6,468 nucleotides of DNA from Bacteroidota bacterium (GTDB lineage Bacteria > Bacteroidota > Ignavibacteria > UBA10030 > UBA6906). The notes below the pieces were generated by a model, which had not been told where the DNA came from, made no database searches, and was given only the letters and a program-made list of their open reading frames with translations. Numbering within the stretch: position 1 is the first letter of the stretch; each line of letters starts with the position of its first letter. Below are positions 1 through 6,467 of this stretch, piece after piece. The stretch covers positions 1 through 6,468 of the forward strand of contig DPLS01000049.1 of assembly GCA_003541875.1 (NCBI GenBank), written 5' to 3'. The translations under genes and the position numbers were made by a program.

Positions 1-123
1 TTTTCCCAACAAACCGGAACCACACCCGATGTCCAACACTTTCGTCTCACCAGAATAGAATTCCAGGATGGTTGGATTGACATTGTCGTACAATTCAATG
101 CCGTTGAAGTAGGCGTTCTTCAC
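1..123 (-). CDS. Class I SAM-dependent methyltransferase, N-terminal 41 codons (cut by window edge)
   Basis: Reading leftward from a GTG at 123-121, the frame is open to the window edge, giving 41 residues. Residues 29-40 carry the glycine-rich SAM-binding motif I (VLDIGCGSGLLG) of class I (Rossmann-fold) methyltransferases, placed about 30 residues in as is usual for small enzymes of this type. The GTG overlaps the TGA of the preceding glycosyltransferase (GTGA), and a Shine-Dalgarno-like GAGGA sits at 135-131 with a 7-nt spacer, which supports this start. The frame stays open upstream inside the neighbouring gene but I see no ATG or GTG with a better ribosome site there. The substrate is unknown. 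The position at the end of a glycan operon suggests methylation of a sugar or chain terminus, or an N-terminal domain of a larger methyltransferase-glycosyltransferase; both are inference. Confidence 0.82.
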   Translation of the reverse strand, partial: MKNAYFNGIELYDNVNPTILEFYSGETKVLDIGCGSGLLGK

Positions 124-1061
124 GTGCGGTTCCTCAACCAGCGTTTCACCTGGTGACTCAGGCCTTTTCCTCGCAACAGCCATTTCTCCGCGAATGATTT
201 GTCAAATTGTTGGTCGAACACCATGGAGTCGAACACCTCATTTTGCTTCACGTCCAGGGGATGAATGAGGTTCGATATCTCCAATGGAAACACTGGCGTG
301 AAGTTGTTGGGAGAGGTAAGAACGCTATGAGTACCCATGGCCCCTATGTTCGAGATCAGATTTACGCGCGGAACGATAGAGAGTCCCCCATTGAACAAGC
401 AGCAATAGAATAGTTGTGCATCCCATGTATCCAGCTCCCCTCGTGCCACGAGATCGAAAGTTCTCGTGAGATGTTCTTTGACCGCTTTGTGGGAATACAG
501 CATGTCAAGCACTCGTTCCCTTTTCTTTTGCTCCCAGCCCTTCATCGACACGTCATAATGCTTCCAGACTCTATTCCATGATGCCCAGCCCCAGATGTTG
601 AAATACCGGGAAAACATGTACGAATCGGCAGTCTGGAATCGATCCTGGAGATGATTGGTCCCACCGATCATCATCACCCGTTCATCATTTCTGTATCTTG
701 CCAGGAGCGCCTGACAAAAACCGAAGAATGCCGGAGCGGGAACGCAATCGTCCTCAAGTATTATTCCTTCCTCTTCATGTTCAAAAAACCAATCGAGGGC
801 GGAACTAACAGCCCTCTTACATCCGAGGTTTTCAGTTCTCAACAATGTCCGGACTTCACATTGCCAATCGATGTGCGCAACGAAGTCACGCGCTGCGGCA
901 CAATCCTTCACATCACCTGGGACATGATGGCGAGGACCATCGGCAGCAACGTACAGGCGTTGAGGTCTTGCTTTCCGTACCTCTTCGAAAACCGCCCGTG
1001 TCGTCTCAGGACGATTAAAGATCAACAACAGAACTGGTGTTGTCAGAGCGCTGTACATCAT
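120..1061 (-). CDS. HlpA-like nucleotide-sugar glycosyltransferase (GT-A fold)
   Basis: The 313-residue product resembles the family annotated as hemolytic protein HlpA-like or family 2-like glycosyltransferase, common in polysaccharide clusters. The N-terminal strand (TPVLLLIFNRPETT, 8-21) is the nucleotide-sugar-binding start of a GT-A fold. Residues 78-88 (NLGCKRAVSSA) precede the EDD triad at 103-105 in IILEDDCVPAPAFF, the probable metal and nucleotide-diphosphate-binding motif, also seen in GT13-like enzymes. Residues 153-162 (YFNIWGWASW) form the conserved aromatic segment of this family. No signal peptide or membrane span is evident, so it should act at the cytoplasmic face. The start is the first ATG of an ATGATG pair: it overlaps the TGA of the FkbM gene by 4 nt and has AAAGG at 1072-1068 with a 6-nt spacer. 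The second ATG (1058) is possible. The donor and acceptor sugars cannot be read from sequence. Confidence 0.9.
   Translation of the reverse strand: MMYSALTTPVLLLIFNRPETTRAVFEEVRKARPQRLYVAADGPRHHVPGDVKDCAAARDFVAHIDWQCEVRTLLRTENLGCKRAVSSALDWFFEHEEEGIILEDDCVPAPAFFGFCQALLARYRNDERVMMIGGTNHLQDRFQTADSYMFSRYFNIWGWASWNRVWKHYDVSMKGWEQKKRERVLDMLYSHKAVKEHLTRTFDLVARGELDTWDAQLFYCCLFNGGLSIVPRVNLISNIGAMGTHSVLTSPNNFTPVFPLEISNLIHPLDVKQNEVFDSMVFDQQFDKSFAEKWLLRGKGLSHQVKRWLRNRT
131..135 (-). promoter_or_regulatory. Ribosome binding site deciding the GTG start of the partial methyltransferase
   Basis: GAGGA (minus strand, 135-131) lies within the last codons of the HlpA-like glycosyltransferase gene, 7 nt before the GTG at 123-121. 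It is one of the two clearest Shine-Dalgarno matches in the window and supports GTG initiation at an otherwise unmarked reading frame. Confidence 0.65.
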
Positions 1062-1885
1062 CCGTCGCCTTTGACCCCGGCAGCACGGTGCTTGCGGAGC
1101 GCAACGATATTCTGAAAAGCGAAGATTTCGTACACAGTCGGGTCGTACTCCGGCAGGCGCACAAGTCCATTCGGCAACAAACGATAGAACTCATAACCTT
1201 TCAAGAGTTCAACAAAATCCTTGAAGAACACTCTGCTCACAACATTCATGGCGTTGAACTCAAAATGGATAGCATCGACACGCTCTTCGCTCAAATATTC
1301 CTGGAATCCCAGCAGAACTTTCAATTCGTTCCCCTCGACATCGACTTTCAGTAAGTCGATGTGAAGCAAACCACGTTCACGACAAAAGTCGTCCAGAGTG
1401 ATAATGGTGACCAGATGTTCAACAGGCTGCGTGCCATGAAGACTGTTGAACACTCCTTGATACAGACTCGCATGTGCTGACCCATCCTGAGCAGGATAAT
1501 CATAGAGCACGAGCTCGCTCCGTTCGCTTCCGCATCCCGCATTGACCGCTTCGAAACCACTTCGCTGTGCTGCATTGTGTAGGCCTTGAAAAGTGCGTGG
1601 ATGCGGCTCAAACGAATACACATGAGCGGTGGGTTGAATCTTCAACGCGCCCTCTGCATAGGCACCGATGTTTGCACCGACATCAAGCACAACGCTCTCC
1701 TGCTTCCCACCAAGATACGATTTAAGAAAACAGGTTTCACCACTGAGGCGTTCATTCTCAAAGTTCAATATTCCCAAGCCACGTAAGCTCAGTGCGTGGA
1801 GTAACCTATTCACCGGGTAGAATTGTCGCCGGGCGAAAAGAAATTGGTAGCACTTAATAAGGAGTCGTGTTATCGAGCTTCTCAT
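1058..1885 (-). CDS. FkbM-family SAM-dependent methyltransferase
   Basis: From the ATG at 1885 the product has 275 residues and matches the FkbM (Methyltransf_21) family. SAM-binding motif I is VVLDVGANIGAYA at 65-77, and an acidic residue ending the next strand is in YSFEPHP (90-96). The family hallmark IDLLKVDVEGNE is at 176-187, followed by IHFEFNAMN at 206-214. The first ~60 residues are basic and hydrophobic (RLLIKCYQFLFARR) and could be peripheral to the membrane. The family makes O-methyl groups, often on sugars of polysaccharides or on secondary metabolites; a sugar hydroxyl is the likely target here by context. The start at 1885 is preferred to an in-frame ATG at 1921 because GAGGG at 1897-1893 lies 7 nt upstream and this avoids a 26-nt overlap with the flippase. 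The gene ends in a 4-nt ATGA overlap with the HlpA-like gene. Confidence 0.9.
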   Translation of the reverse strand: MRSSITRLLIKCYQFLFARRQFYPVNRLLHALSLRGLGILNFENERLSGETCFLKSYLGGKQESVVLDVGANIGAYAEGALKIQPTAHVYSFEPHPRTFQGLHNAAQRSGFEAVNAGCGSERSELVLYDYPAQDGSAHASLYQGVFNSLHGTQPVEHLVTIITLDDFCRERGLLHIDLLKVDVEGNELKVLLGFQEYLSEERVDAIHFEFNAMNVVSRVFFKDFVELLKGYEFYRLLPNGLVRLPEYDPTVYEIFAFQNIVALRKHRAAGVKGDG

Positions 1886-1892
1886 CCACAGA

Positions 1893-1897
1893 CCCTC
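1893..1897 (-). promoter_or_regulatory. Ribosome binding site deciding the FkbM start
   Basis: GAGGG (minus strand, 1897-1893) lies 7 nt before the ATG at 1885 and overlaps the flippase TGA at 1898-1896. The alternative in-frame ATG at 1921 has no purine-rich sequence upstream. Stop and ribosome site coincide, which would favour re-initiation by ribosomes finishing the flippase. Confidence 0.65.
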
Positions 1898-3245
1898 ATG
1901 CACTTTTGAGCCTTTCCACATAGCGAAGCCATCGAATGGGATTGAGCGAAGCGAACATCATGTTCACCTGACGCGGCAAGCCCTTGAAAAAGACCAGAGA
2001 CAATGTTGCCACTGTGTAGGATATCAGCGATGCGGTAGCTGCCCCACCTGCCCCATACCGGGGAATGAGAATCAGGTTCAACAGTATATTCACAACTCCT
2101 CCGGCAAGCGTTCGATAGAGCGACACGCGAGATCGGTTTTCAATGATGAGGTGCTGACCGCTAGCGACACCAAGAAACACCGGAATACTCGCCCACGCGT
2201 AAATTGAAAGAACAGGCGCTGCTCCCGCGTATTCCTTTCCATACAGCAGCCCAATGATGGATTCAGAAAAGAGCGACATACCCACCGCGATGACGACGGC
2301 AATCGCGCTCATCATATCGTAGAATATCTGTAACCGTTTCAGATACACTTCCGCGTTGTTACTTCTTGCCAGTATGAGCGAAGGGAAGAAGGACGACGCA
2401 AGTGTCGTCGGGATGAAGTACCATATCTCCACAAGCTTTATGGCGACGGAATAAATGCCGACGTGTGCGTCATTGAGAATATAGCCAAGCATCACTTGAT
2501 CGATTCTCATGTAGATCACGATCGAGATGCCGGCAAGGAACAATGGCCAGCTTTCGCGCAGCAACTCTTTTCCCCTTTGGAAATCCATCTGCCAATCGCG
2601 TATGCGATGATGCTGTCTGGAATAGAAAAACACAAGACCGACTGAACCGAGGATAATTTCCCCCAGAGCCGCGAGTGCAAATGCAAGCAAGGTTGCCTTC
2701 ATAAGAATCAACCCGACTTTCACCGCGGCGAAACACAGGAACGCGGCATTCCTGGCAAACACCACAAACTTGGATTGCACCTGCGCCTGAAACCAGAAAT
2801 CTATGACATCAAACGCCTGAAACAGGAATGCTACGCCGGCAATGACAACAAGCCACTGCATCAATCGATCTTCAGGACGCAGAATGAACATGGTCGCTAT
2901 TGCCAGTACAATTGCAGTAGCACTTCCACCCAGTCGAAGACCCAGACTTGTTCCAAGTGTGGCGTTTCGTCTGTTTGGCTCACGAACGATATCGCGAATA
3001 GCAATGGAATCCAGTCCAAGGAGCGCAAGTGGACTGAACAGAACCACGAAAGCCTGAGCAAAATTCAGTTGACCAAACCTTTCGACACCGAGGTAGCGAG
3101 CGACCCAGACGCCTACAAAGAGCCCAACGCCCAGCCGGAACACCTTGTCAATGGAGAGCCAGGTAATGTTGCCAATGACCTTTTCGAGATGTTCCCTCCC
3201 CGCAATTCGCTTTCTCAGCCAATCAGGATGCATCCACTTACTCAT
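1896..3245 (-). CDS. Wzx-like polysaccharide/O-antigen flippase (MOP superfamily)
   Basis: The 449-residue product is a polytopic membrane protein of the polysaccharide-exporter type (Polysacc_synt / RfbX-like, MOP superfamily), of normal length for Wzx. Hydrophobic segments recur along the chain, for example around 35-55, 60-84, 103-122, 130-150, 165-182, 185-208, 232-255, 262-290, 311-334, 343-362, 378-395 and 400-420, about 12 in all. The N-terminal half has the typical pattern LGVERFGQLNFAQAF (52-66), and R248/D249 (MRIDQVMLG) is the familiar charged spot in a mid-protein helix. Such proteins move undecaprenyl-diphosphate-linked oligosaccharides from the cytoplasmic to the periplasmic face. 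The start at 3245 forms an ATGA overlap with the upstream GT4 gene. An in-frame ATG at 3305 would add 20 residues that look unlike a flippase start and would overlap the upstream gene by 64 nt, so it is rejected. No Shine-Dalgarno is seen; translation probably depends on coupling. Confidence 0.93.
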   Translation of the reverse strand: MSKWMHPDWLRKRIAGREHLEKVIGNITWLSIDKVFRLGVGLFVGVWVARYLGVERFGQLNFAQAFVVLFSPLALLGLDSIAIRDIVREPNRRNATLGTSLGLRLGGSATAIVLAIATMFILRPEDRLMQWLVVIAGVAFLFQAFDVIDFWFQAQVQSKFVVFARNAAFLCFAAVKVGLILMKATLLAFALAALGEIILGSVGLVFFYSRQHHRIRDWQMDFQRGKELLRESWPLFLAGISIVIYMRIDQVMLGYILNDAHVGIYSVAIKLVEIWYFIPTTLASSFFPSLILARSNNAEVYLKRLQIFYDMMSAIAVVIAVGMSLFSESIIGLLYGKEYAGAAPVLSIYAWASIPVFLGVASGQHLIIENRSRVSLYRTLAGGVVNILLNLILIPRYGAGGAATASLISYTVATLSLVFFKGLPRQVNMMFASLNPIRWLRYVERLKSA

Positions 3246-4345
3246 GTTCGTGCCGTGAGGACGTGGTTGTATGCCTGCAAGTACTGCTGCGCGCTCCGCT
3301 CCCATTGAAATTCTTGCGCTCGCTTCAATGAGGCAGCGACTGCCTCACAGCGCTTGGTCGAATTGTCGATCAACGACAACATAGCATCTGCAATCTCGGA
3401 TACCGAGTATGGATCGAAGTACACCCCCGCATCACCAATTACCTCGGGAAGCGAGGCAGCGCGAGAAACGGCAACCGGTGCTCCGCAGGCCATTGCCTCC
3501 AGGGGCGGCAGCCCAAATCCCTCATACAATGAAGCATAAACAAACACCTCGGCTCCCGAGTAGAGTGCAATCATATCATCATCGTTGATGTAACCGGTAA
3601 ACACAATGCTGCTTTGCACGTCGTCGGGGAGGGTGGGAACCTCGGTACGAATGCGAAACCCTTCGCGTTCACCTACTACCACGAGTTGATGAGGAATGCG
3701 GTTCCGCGTCTTGAGCTCCTTGAAAGCGCTCAATACTCGACCCACGTTCTTATGCGGGCGAACACTTCCGGAGATCATTAGGTACGGCAAGCAGATGTGT
3801 AGTCGATCTGCAACTTCACGAATGCGCGACTCATCCGCGGGAAAGAACTTCCGATGATCAACTGCACAAGGGATCACGGTGATCTTTGCCGGATTGACAT
3901 TAAGTTTGGTGATAATCTCTTTCCTGGAGAACTCTGATAGTGTCGTGATGTGCTCAGCCCGCAGAACCGCGTGCCTGTAATAAAGTCGTGCCGCTTGTAC
4001 GTGCGCCCAACTCATGGGCAGCACCCCGGCGAGATGCGCAAGGTCATTGATAGTCACCAGTAGCGGAAACGGCAGTCTCCTTACAGGAATGTTAAAATGG
4101 GGAACGTGCAACAAGTGACAATCGCTGATTCTCTTAAGAGGATATTCGAGTTGCTCTCGCCATCCATAGACAGGCGCCATGAACTCGACAGTCCGTACAC
4201 CGAGGTCATCCGGCCACCATTCTCTAAAGCGCTGCAGGTCTCCCATGGCATACAACGCCTCAACCTGCGATGCAATGTGCGGCACGATGTTTCTCACCAC
4301 CGTTGCAACACCATGTTTCATTCTGCAGTCAATCGCAACCTTCAT
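3242..4345 (-). CDS. Family 4 glycosyltransferase (second of a tandem pair)
   Basis: The 367-residue product is a retaining GT-B enzyme of family GT4, at normal length. The C-terminal donor-binding domain is clear: LMISGSVRPHKN (189-200) supplies the phosphate-binding basic residues, LVVVGEREGF (221-230) is a core strand, and the EX7E motif is E275 and E283 in YEGFGLPPLEAMACGAPV (274-291). The acceptor-side N-terminal domain is less standard. The usual glycine-rich GIGxY loop after the first strand is GVATV at 12-16, and the usual HDL motif reads NDL at 100-102. No membrane segment is seen, so it should act at the cytoplasmic membrane face on a lipid-linked glycan. The start lies 2 nt after the TGA of the upstream GT4 (TGATCATG), and the end overlaps the flippase start by 4 nt. 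The sugar transferred is unknown. Confidence 0.93.
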   Translation of the reverse strand: MKVAIDCRMKHGVATVVRNIVPHIASQVEALYAMGDLQRFREWWPDDLGVRTVEFMAPVYGWREQLEYPLKRISDCHLLHVPHFNIPVRRLPFPLLVTINDLAHLAGVLPMSWAHVQAARLYYRHAVLRAEHITTLSEFSRKEIITKLNVNPAKITVIPCAVDHRKFFPADESRIREVADRLHICLPYLMISGSVRPHKNVGRVLSAFKELKTRNRIPHQLVVVGEREGFRIRTEVPTLPDDVQSSIVFTGYINDDDMIALYSGAEVFVYASLYEGFGLPPLEAMACGAPVAVSRAASLPEVIGDAGVYFDPYSVSEIADAMLSLIDNSTKRCEAVAASLKRAQEFQWERSAQQYLQAYNHVLTART

Positions 4346-4347
4346 GA

Positions 4348-5463
4348 TCAGTCTTGTGCTGCCTCAAGAATCTTATCTGCAAACGATTTCCACGAGAACT
4401 GGCGCGCACGTTCGATGCCCGCTCTTCGGTAGAAGTTGCGAAGTTGCTCATCCCGCAACAGTGTGCTCAATTGAACGCTCAACTCTTGTGGATCACGCGG
4501 GTTAACAAGGATTGCTGCATTCCCCGTTACTTCAGGAAGAGATGTTGTGTTGGATGTAATCACCGGTACGCCGCACGTCATCGCTTCAAGAGGTGGAATC
4601 CCAAACCCTTCATATAACGACGGATACACAAATGCATCTGCCCTGGCATATATCGAGGGTAAGTCGTCTGATGGAACGAAGCCCAAAAAACGGACGTTGG
4701 ATTCCAATCCCAGAGTTTTCACTTCACGGAAGATCGTTCCAAAAAACCATCCCTTCCTACCCACGATCACCAAATTGTGTGTGAGCCCTTCGTCCACGCA
4801 CTTCCGAAACGCCCTGATCAACGTTTCATAATTCTTTCGCGGCTCAAGGGTGCCAACAGCAAGAACGTACTTTTCTGGTAGCAGATACCGCTCCTGGACT
4901 CGCCGAATATCTTCGGCAGTGGGCGTTCGAGAGAATGTCTCGTCACAAGCAAGATGAGATACAGAGACTTTCCTTTCCTCGATCCGGCCTTTCATGTATG
5001 CCAGAATATCTGCCTTGGTATGTTCTGAAATCGCAACGATTCTTCTTGCCCTGAAAAGGGCTTGTTTCATTACCAGACGGGCCGTAACACGCGACTTCGC
5101 AATGTGATACTCCGGCAGAAGTATATGCGACAAATCAGGAACTACCAACACGGTAAAATCTCTGGTCAGTGCCGATACCTGCAAAGAGCCGACGGACACA
5201 AACCGATCAAGGCGGAGTCGATAACGAGCATCAAAGGCTGCGGACAGATGCCACACGAGCTTCCCAACAACCGGAACCACGGATGATTTCGTGACGGCGT
5301 GAAAGCGGTCATTGGAAATTCCGAAATCGAACGGCGCATCACCATACAAGAAATATTCATTCTGCCGATCCTCCCTCATCAGTTGCCTGACGAGATTCAG
5401 CGTGAGCGTTCCTATTCCTGCAGGCTCATGAATTGCAGATCGAATATCAATACCGATTCTCAT
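4348..5463 (-). CDS. Family 4 glycosyltransferase, MtfB-like (first of a tandem pair)
   Basis: From the ATG at 5463 the product has 371 residues and is a GT-B, retaining family 4 enzyme, close in pattern to those annotated as MtfB/WbdB-like mannosyltransferases. [10 protein letters not shown] opens the N-terminal domain and the glycine loop is AGIGTL (15-20). [12 protein letters not shown] (200-211) contains the phosphate-contacting Arg/Lys, [10 protein letters not shown] (231-240) is a core strand, and the EX7E pair is E285 and E293 in [18 protein letters not shown] (284-301). The motif often written HDL is PDL (109-111) here. An in-frame ATG at 5541 would add 26 residues and a 77-nt overlap with the GT2 gene; the chosen start sits 1 nt after its TGA and fits the family's N-terminus. 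No good Shine-Dalgarno is seen. Mannose as the donor sugar is only a family-level guess. Confidence 0.93.
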   Translation of the reverse strand: MRIGIDIRSAIHEPAGIGTLTLNLVRQLMREDRQNEYFLYGDAPFDFGISNDRFHAVTKSSVVPVVGKLVWHLSAAFDARYRLRLDRFVSVGSLQVSALTRDFTVLVVPDLSHILLPEYHIAKSRVTARLVMKQALFRARRIVAISEHTKADILAYMKGRIEERKVSVSHLACDETFSRTPTAEDIRRVQERYLLPEKYVLAVGTLEPRKNYETLIRAFRKCVDEGLTHNLVIVGRKGWFFGTIFREVKTLGLESNVRFLGFVPSDDLPSIYARADAFVYPSLYEGFGIPPLEAMTCGVPVITSNTTSLPEVTGNAAILVNPRDPQELSVQLSTLLRDEQLRNFYRRAGIERARQFSWKSFADKILEAAQD

Positions 5464-5464
5464 A

Positions 5465-6283
5465 TCAAGGTCTGTACTTTGTCTCTTTTCCTGATAGGCG
5501 GGCAAAGAGTTTATCTCTGACCCGATGAGGGTTTGTTGCACGATATCGCACTGTAGCGACCAATTTCAGCAGCGAGTTGCTGAAGGATTTCGGGAAACCA
5601 TACATGTCGTGGATGCGCTCGATCTCTTTGTCGTTCAACGCCTGCCGATTCAGCGTCTGCATCGCACCGTGGAACCTGAACTGAGCAAGCGGTGACCCCA
5701 GGATTTTGCTCACCACGCATGATTTGCCTACCCGAACAAAAAACTCGAAGTCGCCTGCCATTCGAAAACTCGAATCAAAGAACCCTACTGAATCGAACAC
5801 CCTCCTTCGCCAGAAGCATGTCTGCTGTGGAACCGTTGAACCATCAAGTACAGTAAAGAACCTCCAGGAAAACGACGGGTACTTCCGAATGAACAGTGTT
5901 TGTTCATCCTCATCAATGTACCGGAGATCTGAATACACGAGATCCGTTTCTTCGTGTGCTGCGAAGAATGCGACAACACGTTCGATCGTGTCGTTGCTAT
6001 AGAGGTCATCAGAGTTAAGGTAAGCAACGATAGAACCGGAGGCCATCTTCATTCCTTTATTGATGGCGTCATACATTCCGTTGTCCGGTTCCGAAATCCA
6101 CTTCGCCCGTTGCTGTTGTTTGAGGATGTCGATCGTGCCGTCGGTCGAGCCTCCATCGATCACGATATGCTCGACGTTGTTGTATGATTGGTCGGCAATA
6201 CACCGAAGTAATCGGCCTATAAACTGGGCACTGTTAAAGGTTGGCGTTACAATCGTAACGAGCGGCGTGTCGATGTTGGTCAT
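5465..6283 (-). CDS. Family 2 glycosyltransferase (WfgS/WfeV-like)
   Basis: The 272-residue product is an inverting GT-A enzyme of family GT2, close in pattern to the O-antigen enzymes WfgS and WfeV. LVTIVTPTFNSAQFI (8-22) is the first strand and UDP-sugar-binding segment, and IVIDGGSTDGTIDIL (40-54) holds the second nucleotide-binding acidic residue. ISEPDNGMYDAINKG (63-77) is a strong subfamily signature. The DXD-like metal site is S91-D92-D93 in AYLNSDDLY (87-95). VPQQTCFWRR (151-160) and MAGDFEFFVR (175-184) complete the acceptor-side motifs, with D178 or E180 as candidate catalytic residues. No transmembrane span is evident. The start overlaps the TGA of the racemase remnant (ATGA); a GGAGG at 6315-6311 is 27 nt away, too far to serve as its ribosome site. 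The gene is the first intact one of the operon. Donor and acceptor are unknown. Confidence 0.93.
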   Translation of the reverse strand: MTNIDTPLVTIVTPTFNSAQFIGRLLRCIADQSYNNVEHIVIDGGSTDGTIDILKQQQRAKWISEPDNGMYDAINKGMKMASGSIVAYLNSDDLYSNDTIERVVAFFAAHEETDLVYSDLRYIDEDEQTLFIRKYPSFSWRFFTVLDGSTVPQQTCFWRRRVFDSVGFFDSSFRMAGDFEFFVRVGKSCVVSKILGSPLAQFRFHGAMQTLNRQALNDKEIERIHDMYGFPKSFSNSLLKLVATVRYRATNPHRVRDKLFARLSGKETKYRP

Positions 6284-6405
6284 ACTAATGCGCGAATTGC
6301 GGCGTTCAATCCTCCGAGCCGTTTGTTCACCTCTTCGTTGATCGTTCTATAATATTCAACGGTGGATACCCAGCCGGTGCCGCCAAGTAGTCCAATCGTT
6401 TTCAT
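6280..6405 (-). pseudogene. Truncated aspartate/glutamate racemase, N-terminal remnant (41 codons)
   Basis: An ATG at 6405 opens a 41-codon frame ending in TGA at 6282-6280. Residues 1-9 (MKTIGLLGG), 15-20 (TVEYYR), 22-25 (INEE) and 30-33 (LGGL) match the N-terminus of the Asp/Glu racemase family (for example E. coli YgeA). The likeness ends at about residue 35, followed by IRALV and a stop. Family members are about 230 residues long, with two catalytic cysteines near residues 80 and 195; both are absent, so no racemase activity is possible. The missing part is not in another frame, because the downstream DNA is a complete glycosyltransferase gene. No Shine-Dalgarno precedes this ATG. Its stop overlaps the next start (ATGA), so it may still be translated as a leader coupled to the operon; that is inference. 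A chimeric assembly is an alternative explanation. Confidence 0.8.
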
Positions 6406-6419
6406 TCACACACCAATGG

Positions 6420-6432
6420 GAATCAATGATTC
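6420..6432. repeat. 13-bp palindrome at the predicted transcription start
   Basis: GAATCA, one central base, TGATTC forms a perfect inverted repeat. It lies 5 bp downstream of the -7-like element and 14 bp before the remnant's ATG, where a repressor operator could sit. It is too short for a terminator hairpin and lacks a following T-run. A chance occurrence is possible. Confidence 0.35.
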
Positions 6433-6436
6433 AATA

Positions 6437-6467
6437 CAAAAATAGCATTGCAGACTGATGAAACAAT
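6437..6467 (-). promoter_or_regulatory. Possible promoter upstream of the racemase remnant and operon
   Basis: On the minus strand TATTTTTG (6444-6437) fits the Bacteroidota -7 consensus TAnnTTTG exactly. ATTG at 6467-6464 stands 19 nt upstream, where the -33 TTTG would be expected, with one mismatch. The same stretch can be read as a weak sigma-70 promoter (TTGTTT, 16 nt, TATTTT). A start of transcription near 6430 would leave a leader of about 25 nt before the ATG at 6405. The window ends here, so upstream elements cannot be judged, and short AT-rich matches arise by chance. Confidence 0.4.

Noticed and set aside
651..1115. 154-codon open frame on the plus strand
   Set aside because: It is antisense to the HlpA-like glycosyltransferase, with cysteine- and serine-rich low-sense translation and no motif.
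3246..3305. 20-residue extension of the flippase from an ATG at 3305
   Set aside because: It would overlap the GT4 gene by 64 nt, has an atypical sequence, and the ATG at 3245 forms a regular ATGA overlap.
2775..3308. 177-codon open frame on the plus strand
   Set aside because: It lies wholly antisense to the flippase and the end of a GT4 gene, its translation shows no recognisable domain, and both minus-strand genes have clear family motifs.
3480..4630. Similar DNA blocks near 3480-3535 and 4565-4620 as a direct repeat
   Set aside because: They encode the same conserved EX7E region of two homologous GT4 enzymes and differ at many bases, so this is family likeness and not a repeat element.
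5464..5541. N-terminal extension of the first GT4 from an ATG at 5541
   Set aside because: The added 26 residues overlap the GT2 gene and resemble nothing; MRIGIDIRS at 5463 is the standard GT4 beginning, directly after the GT2 stop.
6311..6315. GGAGG as a Shine-Dalgarno for the GT2 gene
   Set aside because: It is 27 nt from the ATG at 6283 and is explained by the conserved Gly-Gly codons of the racemase remnant; no usable in-frame start lies at the right distance.
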